Positions 52,573-60,087 of a DNA stretch of 64,000 nt are shown in pieces. Location of the stretch: positions 124,001 to 188,000 of the forward strand of contig NZ_JAQIVH010000053.1 in the NCBI RefSeq assembly GCF_028746185.1. Reading direction: 5' to 3'. This stretch comes from Paenibacillus_E qinlingensis. GTDB lineage: Bacteria > Bacillota > Bacilli > Paenibacillales > NBRC-103111. How positions within the stretch are numbered: the stretch's first letter is position 1; each line of letters starts with the position of its first letter. The position numbers were made by a program, and so were the translations under genes. Below the pieces are notes generated by a model, which had not been told where the DNA came from, did not search any database, and was given only the letters and a program-made list of their open reading frames with translations.

Positions 52573-53834
52573 ATATGAGGGCTGCGGGGGCTGTGTTCAT
52601 TGATCGCCATTTCCATGCGTTGACACACAAGAATTATCGCTATATGTGGTTAGGGCAATGTGTTTCGTTGATCGGTACATGGATGCAAAATATCGGGCAG
52701 TCTTGGCTCGTTTTAACACTGACGGGATCGTCTCTCAAACTTGGGATTGTGGCTGCGTGCCAGTTCCTGCCGATTCTATTGTTTTCGCTGTTTGCGGGTA
52801 TTATCGTAGATAAATTTCCGAAGAAGAAGATTCTTATACTCACACAGACGGTATCGATGATACTTGCCTTCGCGTTGGCCACATTGGTACTAACGGATAC
52901 AGTTCGATATGAATATATCCTGGTCTTAGCATTGCTGCTAGGCTTAAATAATACGTTGGATATGCCTACAAGGCAGGCTTTTAATGTGGAAATTGTGGGG
53001 AAAGAAGATTTGATGAATGCGATAGCGCTCAATTCAACGACGTTTAATATGGCAAGGATTGTTGGTCCTTCAATTGGCGCAGTCATGATGGCCTGGTTAG
53101 GCGCAGGATGGTGCTTTCTACTAAATGGGGTCAGCTTTATAGCTGTGCTATATGGTCTGATTCATATTGAGGCAGCGCCCTACGTACGTAAGATGAGAGC
53201 GAAGGAAGGTATTCTGAAGGAAATTAAGGATGGTATCGTCTATATTGCCAAAGATCCAATTCTCTCACCAACTGTTTTGTTAGTAACCGTTATTGGGACG
53301 CTCGCTTTTAACTTTAATATTCTTATTCCTGTGTTTACCAAAAATGTCTTGCACATGGGAGAGACGACCTACGGTACGTTGATGTCTTGTTTAGGCGTGG
53401 GTTCATTAGCCGGGGCTCTAACTATGTCTTTTCGTAGTAAGCGAGGGCCGAAGCTGAAGTTGAGTATGGCAGCAAGCTGCATGGTGGCTATATGCTTAAT
53501 TCTTAATGGACTGAGCGGCTCAGTTTGGGTCTGTGGTACACTACTTGCTTTCACAGGGTTCTTTAATATTTTATTCGCGACAAATAGTAATTCGGCACTT
53601 CAAATGTATGCGAAGGATGAGTATCGTGCTCGTGTTATGAGTGTGTATGCCCTTGTATTTGCGGGTTCTACACCGATTGGCAGTCTGTTCTCTGGGTTCA
53701 TAGCGGATCGATTCGGAGCGAATGGCGCATTCGTTGCTTGTGGGGTTCTGACGGGGTTGCTCTGCTTATTCATCACTTGGAAGTATAAATCCTCACTATC
53801 AACACAATCTCTCAAGGAGCAGGAAATGGCTTAA
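52569..53834 (+). CDS. MFS transporter (MFS_3, probable exporter)
   Basis: 421 residues with about 12 hydrophobic segments. WLGQCVSLIGTWMQNIGQSW and MPTRQAFNVEIVGKEDLMNA are typical of the enterobactin-exporter-like MFS_3 group. GAGGTAGGC lies before the ATG, and the start overlaps the marR stop by 4 nt (ATGA), implying coupled translation. The MarR partner suggests export of a toxic compound or antibiotic. No clear terminator is seen after it. Confidence 0.92.
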   Translation: MNMRAAGAVFIDRHFHALTHKNYRYMWLGQCVSLIGTWMQNIGQSWLVLTLTGSSLKLGIVAACQFLPILLFSLFAGIIVDKFPKKKILILTQTVSMILAFALATLVLTDTVRYEYILVLALLLGLNNTLDMPTRQAFNVEIVGKEDLMNAIALNSTTFNMARIVGPSIGAVMMAWLGAGWCFLLNGVSFIAVLYGLIHIEAAPYVRKMRAKEGILKEIKDGIVYIAKDPILSPTVLLVTVIGTLAFNFNILIPVFTKNVLHMGETTYGTLMSCLGVGSLAGALTMSFRSKRGPKLKLSMAASCMVAICLILNGLSGSVWVCGTLLAFTGFFNILFATNSNSALQMYAKDEYRARVMSVYALVFAGSTPIGSLFSGFIADRFGANGAFVACGVLTGLLCLFITWKYKSSLSTQSLKEQEMA

Positions 53835-53943
53835 AATGAGTTCATTCGACTATTTATATTATAAAGATTCTAGCATTTGGGTTGTCAATTAACTAGGGAT
53901 TCGCTACAATATGAGGATAAGTTCATGTGTGAGGAGGGATCTT

Positions 53944-54342
53944 GTGCTGGGGATATGGAAGAAATGGATGCAGAAGCCAATGCAGGAACCGAAGCACACT
54001 GTGGATTACAAAACGATGGAAATCGACGTTGTCATTAAATGTTTTGTTTCGGATAAGGAGAAGCCGTTTCGAGTCATCTTTAAAGTTGAGAAACAAGGCT
54101 CTTTCTTTTCGAAAGATATTTTTGTGAAAAATGTGGATTCAAAAACATCCTATGAGCTCATTCATAACTTTTCCACGCTTGGCATGAACAATGAAGAGTT
54201 GAACAAGTATGAAAGCACAGATTATGCTGAATACAGCTTCGCTACGTTGGAAGAAGCCAAAAAAGTGAAAGATACAACCGTCGATTACATACGCTTTCTG
54301 ATCCGCGAGCATCAACAAGAGACACTAGCGAAAATTTCATAA
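53944..54342 (+). CDS. Hypothetical protein
   Basis: About 132 residues; I do not recognise the family. It has no signal peptide or membrane helix, and is rich in Lys and Glu with alternating beta-like and helical segments (MEIDVVIKCFVSDKEKPFRV, DYAEYSFATLEEAKKVKDTT). I chose GTG at 53944, with GAGGAGGG 7 nt upstream, over an ATG at 53911. It has its own terminator, and a strong ribosome site supports it being a real gene. The gene is convergent with the LytTR gene. Confidence 0.75.
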   Translation: MLGIWKKWMQKPMQEPKHTVDYKTMEIDVVIKCFVSDKEKPFRVIFKVEKQGSFFSKDIFVKNVDSKTSYELIHNFSTLGMNNEELNKYESTDYAEYSFATLEEAKKVKDTTVDYIRFLIREHQQETLAKIS

Positions 54343-54357
54343 TGCTGTAAGACAAGA

Positions 54358-54394
54358 AAGGAGCTAGCGATGAAATTCGCTTAGCTCCTTTTTT
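54358..54394 (+). terminator. Intrinsic terminator after the hypothetical gene
   Basis: GGAGCTAGCGA pairs with TCGC-T-TAGCTCC (one bulge), 6-nt loop, then six T. Confidence 0.9.
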
Positions 54395-54414
54395 ACGCTT
54401 AGATTTGACTGTGC

Positions 54415-54762
54415 TTATGCTTCAGCTTTTTGTTGTAATACAATTTCTTTCAGCCTATGTTGGCGAAGCTTCGTAATCGGCGTGTATTTGGATTCGGATC
54501 CTCTAACTTCGAAGAATACTTTGCCATCCTGAATATGTTGAATTTTACGAGTGTTCACATAACTATCTGTGTTTACTTTGAAAAAGCAGCTGTCTGAGGT
54601 TATACTCTGGATCTCTTCTGTATTAAGGCGTTTCTTGATATGGTAGTTCTTCCCATGAAAGGAGACTAGACCATGTTCACCAACGCGGAAATACATGATA
54701 TCCTTTTCTAAAATAAAATCCTCATACGTATTCTGTACTTCGAGTTCGAGCGCTACATTCAT
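54415..54762 (-). CDS. Stand-alone LytTR DNA-binding domain protein
   Basis: 115 residues made of little more than a LytTR domain: ILEKDIMYFRVGEHGLVSFH, FFKVNTDSYVNTRKIQHIQ and the final RQHRLKEIVLQ. LytTR domains usually sit behind a receiver domain; here there is no sensor or receiver, so it may be controlled at the level of expression or by a partner. AAGGGGG precedes the ATG by 8 nt. Targets are unknown. Confidence 0.85.
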   Translation of the reverse strand: MNVALELEVQNTYEDFILEKDIMYFRVGEHGLVSFHGKNYHIKKRLNTEEIQSITSDSCFFKVNTDSYVNTRKIQHIQDGKVFFEVRGSESKYTPITKLRQHRLKEIVLQQKAEA

Positions 54763-54857
54763 TTTATTTGCCCCCTTCTTAAAATGATAACGCTTACATA
54801 ACTTAAGACGGTTTTATCTTACCATAATATGTGAGGCAAGGGAAGGCTTTTTTCATA

Positions 54858-54903
54858 GTAAAAAACCAACAAAATTCTCCCTTTAAGGACGAATATGTTG
54901 GTT
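54858..54903 (-). terminator. Terminator after the flavoprotein gene
   Basis: On the minus strand AACCAACA pairs with TGTTGGTT around an inner ATTC..GAAT stem, followed by TTTTTACTATG. Confidence 0.8.
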
Positions 54904-54948
54904 CTTTGCTGATTTTGACGAAAGAACTCTTATTTCCTCGGAAATAAT

Positions 54949-56373
54949 TTACAGAGGAATGTTACGAGCAACCCATACGCCAGCAGCGCCTGCTTGTGCT
55001 AATCCCCGTGTAATACCTGCTCCGTCACCGCCACAGAAGAGACCTTGGATTTCCGTTTCAAAGCTTTCACTCAGCTTAGGTCGAGCAGAGTAAAATTTCG
55101 CTTCAACACCGTAGAAAAGCGTATGTTCGGATGCGATACCTGGGGTTACTTTTTCAAGTGCGTGGATCATTTCGATTAAGCTTTTCATCGTATTGTAGGG
55201 AAGAACGAGTCCAAGATCCCCTGGAACTGCTTCAGAAAGTGTGGGTTCTAAGAATCCTTCGCGTATCCGCTCAGCTGTGGATCGACGTCCTCGCATAATA
55301 TCACCGAACTTCTGAACGATGACGCCACCGCTAGATAAGTCATTTGCGTGCTTACATATTTCTCTAGCATATTCATTTGGTTTGTCGAAAGGCTCCGTAA
55401 ATTTATGAGAAACAAGTAACGCAAAATTCGTATTGGCGGATCCAAGCGCAGGATCCTTGTAGGAATGGCCATTGGCGGCCATAATGCCGCTGTGATTCTC
55501 AACAACAACATGTCCAGATGGGTTGCTGCAGAAGGTTCTAACACGTGTTCCAACCGATGTGTTATACACAAATTTACCTTCATACAAATGTTCGTTGATT
55601 TCTCGCATGACGACATCAGAGGTTTCAACTCGAACGCCGACGTCGACTTGATTATTGGACATTTTGAGTCGGCGTTTCTTGAGAACCTGTGTTAGCCAAG
55701 CCGAACCGTCTCGTCCTGGAGCCAGCATGACATAATTACTTAGGAGCTCCGTACCATCTTTTAAACGAATGCCTTGAATAACATGTTTATCTTCTTTTTT
55801 CGTTGTGATGATATCATCGACTTCTGTTTTGAACTGCATATCAATGCGGGTTTTCAAATATTCATAAATGGATTTGAGAATCATGAGGTTTTGTTCTGTA
55901 CCCAAATGACGAACCTGAGCACGAAGCAGCTTCAAACCAGCGGCATAGGAGCGTTGCTCAATATCTTTTACGGCTTCTGTTGTAGGGTCCGTAATGTTTT
56001 CTGTAGCCCCATGCTGAAGATTGATATGATCCACATATCGGATCAGCTCCATGACTTTACTTGGGGCCAAATAATCTGTCATCCAGCCTCCGAACTCGGT
56101 TGTGATATTGAATTTGCCATCACTGTACGCACCAGCTCCGCCAAAACCGGAGGTGATCGAACATGCAGGGAGGCAACCAGAGAAATCCTTCTTACCAGCT
56201 GGAGGTGGGCAAAGTTTGATTTTATTTTCAAGAATCGGACAACTGCGTTTGTAAATATCGTGGCCTTTGTCAACGAGTAAAATGTTCGCACGAGGGTGAA
56301 GCAATGTCATCTCATAACAAGCAAAAATACCAGCAGGTCCTGCACCAACAACGATAAAATCATAAGCTTTCAT
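54949..56373 (-). CDS. NAD(P)/FAD-dependent oxidoreductase (COG2509 type)
   Basis: About 474 residues. The FAD-binding start is FIVVGAGPAGIFACYEMTLL. A Cys-rich stretch (CPPPAGKKDFSGCLPACS) and GFGGAGAYSDGKFN follow, and CGGDGAGITRGLAQAGAAG near the end is the second FAD contact; together these mark the uncharacterised COG2509 dehydrogenases. AAAGGAG precedes the ATG by 9 nt, which favours 56373 over an ATG 13 codons upstream. The leader contains a purine-type riboswitch with a terminator, so expression should follow a purine or related ligand. The physiological substrate is unknown; purine metabolism or an oxidised purine is a reasonable guess from the riboswitch. Confidence 0.88.
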   Translation of the reverse strand: MKAYDFIVVGAGPAGIFACYEMTLLHPRANILLVDKGHDIYKRSCPILENKIKLCPPPAGKKDFSGCLPACSITSGFGGAGAYSDGKFNITTEFGGWMTDYLAPSKVMELIRYVDHINLQHGATENITDPTTEAVKDIEQRSYAAGLKLLRAQVRHLGTEQNLMILKSIYEYLKTRIDMQFKTEVDDIITTKKEDKHVIQGIRLKDGTELLSNYVMLAPGRDGSAWLTQVLKKRRLKMSNNQVDVGVRVETSDVVMREINEHLYEGKFVYNTSVGTRVRTFCSNPSGHVVVENHSGIMAANGHSYKDPALGSANTNFALLVSHKFTEPFDKPNEYAREICKHANDLSSGGVIVQKFGDIMRGRRSTAERIREGFLEPTLSEAVPGDLGLVLPYNTMKSLIEMIHALEKVTPGIASEHTLFYGVEAKFYSARPKLSESFETEIQGLFCGGDGAGITRGLAQAGAAGVWVARNIPL

Positions 56374-56410
56374 AGCAGTAATCTCCTTTGGAACAGCTAT
56401 TTTTGGACGC

Positions 56411-56513
56411 AAAAAAACCTAGCCACACGGGTATGCGAAAAAGAGCACCCGTCGTAGCTAGGAAGTTATGGCTTCCTCTAGAGACCCCCAAGCCAATCCT
56501 CAGGGATATACGA
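56411..56513 (-). promoter_or_regulatory. Purine-type riboswitch with unusual core, terminator-fused
   Basis: Aptamer at 56452-56513, terminator at 56411-56462. On the minus strand: P1 TCGTA/TACGA, J1/2 starting TATC, P2 CCCTGAG/CTTGGGG with loop GATTGG, J2/3 GTCTCTAG, P3 AGGAAG/CTTCCT with loop CCATAA, J3/1 AGCTA. The two loops can kiss as in purine riboswitches. The base that reads the ligand (position 74 in xpt numbering) is C, as in guanine aptamers. However, the C-G pair at the base of P3 is replaced by G and A, and A73 is G. The terminator arms (CCTAGC and ACGGGT) include the 3' strands of P3 and P1, so ligand binding should prevent termination, an ON switch like that of pbuE. Confidence 0.85.
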
Positions 56514-56553
56514 ACGATTCATAGTAATGCGGCTGATAAGCGTTACCTTGACT

Positions 56554-56582
56554 ATCATAATACGAACGTTATTTGTTGTCAA
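56554..56582 (-). promoter_or_regulatory. Sigma-A promoter of the riboswitch-flavoprotein transcript
   Basis: Minus strand TTGACA (56577-56582), spacer of 17 nt, TATGAT (56554-56559). The start should be near 56547, about 34 nt before the aptamer. Confidence 0.85.
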
Positions 56583-56621
56583 TGCGTGAATGTTCGTGAA
56601 TTTAAACGGAAATTGGCTTGC

Positions 56622-56656
56622 AAAAAAAGATCGTGTGCTTCATGCACACGATCTTT
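56622..56656 (-). terminator. Terminator after the PhoX/DUF839 gene
   Basis: Perfect 13-bp stem (AAAGATCGTGTGC with GCACACGATCTTT), 5-nt loop, and seven T on the minus strand. Confidence 0.95.
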
Positions 56657-56665
56657 TTGTTTATT

Positions 56666-58300
56666 TTAACGAGTAATCATCACAACGGCTGAACGTGGGT
56701 TTTTGTCTCCAAACTTGTGCTGCCATTGGCTTGTCGGTTTGTCCGTTCCTGCGCCTGCTGAGCCAGGATGGTTGACAGACAGGAATATCGTATCCTGCAG
56801 TTCGGTAAAGGAAACACCGCTTAGCGCAGCTTCTGTTGGGGCAGAAGCAAATTGTTTTGTTTTATTGGCGGCACCTGAATGGTGGATGAGATACATGCCA
56901 TTATTTTTAAATTCGGACCAAGCCCCAGTATTTAATTGATCAGTGGCAAGATCCGAACCGACCCAGAGGTTACCATTTTTATCAAAGGTTAAACTCGCGG
57001 GTGAACTAAAACCGCTTTGTCGTCCACCTGCAATGAACGTTTCGGATTCAAAGGTCGTGCTGCCATTTTCTTTTAGTCGGATGATCTGACCGTGAAGGTT
57101 GCCGCGACTAGTATTCTGCGTATAGGTGATATAAACAGATTTATCTACGGGATGCAAGGTAAGCTCTGCAGGCCGATCACATGGCGTAGCGCCTATAATT
57201 TGTGCTGCTTCATTCGCATAGGTAAGCACATCACTTTGGGATGTGAACTGCACAAGCAGGACTTCTTTTGATTTATACATAGACTCAGGTACTTGATAGG
57301 TGAAGCTTTGTAGCATTTTCCTGACATTCGAAAGGGAAAGTTCAACCCAACGACCTTGAATGAAATCCGCAGCATATAGAATGCCTTCGGTTAATAGGTT
57401 TTCGGTATCTTGGCCATCGCGCCATGTGTCTTTACTTACGTATTTGTATACAAAACCGCTTGGTGAATCTTCCCCCATATAAACAACAATTTGATTGCTC
57501 GCGTTCAACGTCATAGAGGCACTGCCGTGATGAAATCTACCAAGAGCCGTGTGCTTAACAGGTTTCTTCTGTTTGTTGAAAGGGTCGATCTCGACGATCC
57601 AGCCATAATGGGACAGTGCTAAACCGGCATCACGACAAGTGGCTTCAAAGTGATTCTCGCCAGTTAGTTGCGTGTTCCATAACGTTTTGGAGCCTCCACG
57701 GTTAGCGAATGTTCCTTGGACGCGAGTACCTCCGTTAACTGTTGATGTGCCTCTAGCCGGACCTGTCAGTTCAATGGGAGTTAAACCTGAAATTCGACGT
57801 GCTAACGGAGAATCGTCAACGAGCTTCCAAGACCCGAAGGCATCCTTCTTCAGATGTAATAAAGAGCCACCTTGCTCATAAAGCAGCTGTTTCTGTTGAC
57901 CCCACTCGATAGGTTTTGAACGATCTATGAGCCAAGGATACTGACCTGATTCATGATTGACCCATAAGAAGGCTTCATTTTTTGAATTGGGAAATGGGAA
58001 GAAAGAGGTGTAGTTGCTATTAAAGCCAAAAGTATCACCACTATTGTTGATCGTATCCCCGTATGCCGCTATGACCCCATAGGAAAATCCGTTGCTTAAA
58101 AGAAGCTGATCCGCATCAGTCGCTGTATGTAACGTTGGGTTGAATATTTCCGGCAACTGCTCGTAGGCATCGTTGTCCTCTGAAGCGCTAGCTCTTTGTG
58201 TGAATGCCGCGAGACCTGTATAGGTGGAAGCAATGGAAACAGCACTTAAGCCTAAATATTGCAAGAAATGTCGCCGCGAAAATGTTTTTTTCGAGTCCAT
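56666..58300 (-). CDS. PhoX/DUF839 family protein, Tat-exported
   Basis: 544 residues. The N-terminus has a twin-arginine signal (SRRHFLQYLG, Arg9-Arg10) and a hydrophobic stretch, so the folded protein is exported. The body matches the PhoX alkaline phosphatase/DUF839 propeller: HYGWIVEIDPFNKQKKPVKH, TALGRFHHGSAS, YMGEDSPSGFVYKYVS, CDRPAELTLHP and NLWVGSDLA. PhoX phosphatases bind an iron-calcium cluster. From memory, the usual NCAGGxTPWGTWLxCEE segment supplies a Cys ligand; here the matching stretch reads NRGGSKTLWNTQLTGEN and lacks that Cys. It may therefore be a divergent member with altered activity. No Pho-box could be identified. Confidence 0.85.
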   Translation of the reverse strand: MDSKKTFSRRHFLQYLGLSAVSIASTYTGLAAFTQRASASEDNDAYEQLPEIFNPTLHTATDADQLLLSNGFSYGVIAAYGDTINNSGDTFGFNSNYTSFFPFPNSKNEAFLWVNHESGQYPWLIDRSKPIEWGQQKQLLYEQGGSLLHLKKDAFGSWKLVDDSPLARRISGLTPIELTGPARGTSTVNGGTRVQGTFANRGGSKTLWNTQLTGENHFEATCRDAGLALSHYGWIVEIDPFNKQKKPVKHTALGRFHHGSASMTLNASNQIVVYMGEDSPSGFVYKYVSKDTWRDGQDTENLLTEGILYAADFIQGRWVELSLSNVRKMLQSFTYQVPESMYKSKEVLLVQFTSQSDVLTYANEAAQIIGATPCDRPAELTLHPVDKSVYITYTQNTSRGNLHGQIIRLKENGSTTFESETFIAGGRQSGFSSPASLTFDKNGNLWVGSDLATDQLNTGAWSEFKNNGMYLIHHSGAANKTKQFASAPTEAALSGVSFTELQDTIFLSVNHPGSAGAGTDKPTSQWQHKFGDKNPRSAVVMITR

Positions 58301-58509
58301 GATGGTCCTCCCGACTTGAATGAGCCTTTAATAGTAATAACATACCATAAATTTTAAAATATACATGTATTATTACCTATATTTTGCTAGAATAATAGAG
58401 GATATTGTCGAAAATTTACGAGAAATGAAAGACGCGGGCAGTTTGTCCGATCAATTGAATTGTTTATTTTACATATAAGCGTCTATTTGAAATTAGGAGG
58501 AAACATATA

Positions 58510-59511
58510 ATGGCCTATACAGGTGAGATTAGAATGTTTGGGGGGAATTTTGCTCCGTATGGATGGATGTTCTGTCATGGTCAAATACTTCCTATTTCTC
58601 AATATGAGAGTTTGTTTTCTTTACTAGGAACCACTTATGGCGGAGATGGAATTAGTACATTTGCATTGCCTAATTTGCAGAGCAGAGTGCCGATACATGC
58701 CGGGAATGAGACAACATTAGGTGAACAAGGTGGTGTGGAAGAGGTGACACTCAACGTTAGTCAGATTCCTCCACATTCACATGCTTTCGGTGTATCGTCC
58801 AAATATGGAAGTACGAACACACCGGAAGGTAGTGTCTTAGCGAGATCAACACTTAATCAATTCACGGAAACTGCCGGAGCGACGCAAACTACAGGCATCC
58901 TCGAAAATGCTGGTGGTAATGGGGCACATTCCAATATTCAGCCATACTTGGCTATCAATTATATTATTTGTTGGAATGGAACGTACCCTAGCCAAGAGGG
59001 GGGCTTTCCTGAGTATGAAGAACCATTTTTGACTGAATTACGTTGGGTTGCTTTTAACTTTGCACCAGGTGGCTGGGTATTATGTAACGGTCAAACACTT
59101 TCCATTGCTCAGAATCAAGCTCTATTTGCTTTAGTAGGAACAACTTATGGTGGTAATGGACAAACGACATTTGTTTTACCCGATTTACAGAATAGGATCC
59201 CCATCCATATGGGGGAGGGGCATATAATTGGCGAGTCAGGCGGAGAGAAAACCCATACATTAACTACAAATGAAATGCCGGCCCACATCCATTCACTTAG
59301 GGCAAGTATGAACGCAGCTGATTCCAAAACCCTGGATAATCACACATTTGGTAAGACTACGACGAGTTCGTACGGGTATGTCGTGGATAGTGTATCGAAC
59401 GGCGCAGTGCTTTCCATTAGTGGTGGAGGTCAAGCGCATGAGAATAGACAACCCTATCTATGTTTACATGCAATCATGGCAACGCAGGGGATTTTCCCTA
59501 GTAGAGATTAA
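58510..59511 (+). CDS. Phage tail collar-domain protein with two fused collar units
   Basis: 333 residues, built from two copies of a microcystin-dependent-protein/collar unit of about 165 residues. Both copies have GEIRMFGGNFAPYGWMFCHG or WVAFNFAPGGWVLCNG, then LFSLLGTTYGG.G...F.LP(N/D)LQ.R(V/I)P(I)H, and end with QPYL..... The same unit is encoded alone in the next gene. AGGAGGAAAC precedes the ATG. Tail-collar proteins are named from phage fibres, but clusters of them without other phage genes are common in Bacillota chromosomes, and their role is unknown. It is the first of three genes leading to a giant secreted protein. Confidence 0.9.
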   Translation: MAYTGEIRMFGGNFAPYGWMFCHGQILPISQYESLFSLLGTTYGGDGISTFALPNLQSRVPIHAGNETTLGEQGGVEEVTLNVSQIPPHSHAFGVSSKYGSTNTPEGSVLARSTLNQFTETAGATQTTGILENAGGNGAHSNIQPYLAINYIICWNGTYPSQEGGFPEYEEPFLTELRWVAFNFAPGGWVLCNGQTLSIAQNQALFALVGTTYGGNGQTTFVLPDLQNRIPIHMGEGHIIGESGGEKTHTLTTNEMPAHIHSLRASMNAADSKTLDNHTFGKTTTSSYGYVVDSVSNGAVLSISGGGQAHENRQPYLCLHAIMATQGIFPSRD

Positions 59512-59522
59512 GGAGAGGTATT

Positions 59523-60047
59523 ATGGATCAATTCGTTGGAGAGATTCGAATTTTCCCATTTAATTTTGCACCTACAGGTTGGGCTCAATGTAATGGTCAA
59601 TTATTAGCTATTGCGCAGAATACAGCTTTATTCTCGCTATTAGGCACAACATATGGAGGGAATGGCTATAATAATTTCGCCCTTCCCAATTTACAAGGAA
59701 GAGTTCCCTTGCACCCAGGACAAGGACAAGGTTTATCAATGTACGATCTAGGTCAGACAGCTGGTGATAAATCAGTAACGTTACTTGTTTCGGAAATACC
59801 AGCGCACGCTCATGCGATACAATATGGGACTTCTGGCTTCGCACATGAATCACCGACTGGCCATTTGTTAATGGATATTCAGGGTAGACGTGGGGCAGCA
59901 GCGTATACGGAGAAGACGAATTTGAGATCCATGGGTGCGGGGGCCGTTGCTCCAACTGGGAACAGTCAGCCTCATAATAATATGCAACCGTATTTGACGC
60001 TCAATTTTTGTATAGCTTTACAAGGTATTTTTCCACAAAGACCATAA
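59523..60047 (+). CDS. Phage tail collar-domain protein
   Basis: 174 residues, a single collar unit: GEIRIFPFNFAPTGWAQCNG, LFSLLGTTYGGNGYNNFALP, NLQGRVPLHPGQGQG, a His-rich EIPAHAHAIQ and QPYLTLNFCIALQGIFPQ. It is closer to classic MdpB-like proteins than the double unit before it. GGAGAGGT lies before the ATG, 11 nt after the previous stop. No secretion signal is seen. Confidence 0.92.
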   Translation: MDQFVGEIRIFPFNFAPTGWAQCNGQLLAIAQNTALFSLLGTTYGGNGYNNFALPNLQGRVPLHPGQGQGLSMYDLGQTAGDKSVTLLVSEIPAHAHAIQYGTSGFAHESPTGHLLMDIQGRRGAAAYTEKTNLRSMGAGAVAPTGNSQPHNNMQPYLTLNFCIALQGIFPQRP

Positions 60048-60087
60048 ATTGCATGAGTTATTAGGAATAAGGAGAGGGGGCAAGAAA

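Noticed and set aside
58510..60047. Prophage remnant
   Set aside because: Only collar-domain genes are present; no integrase, terminase, capsid, tail sheath or lysis genes are seen in the window.
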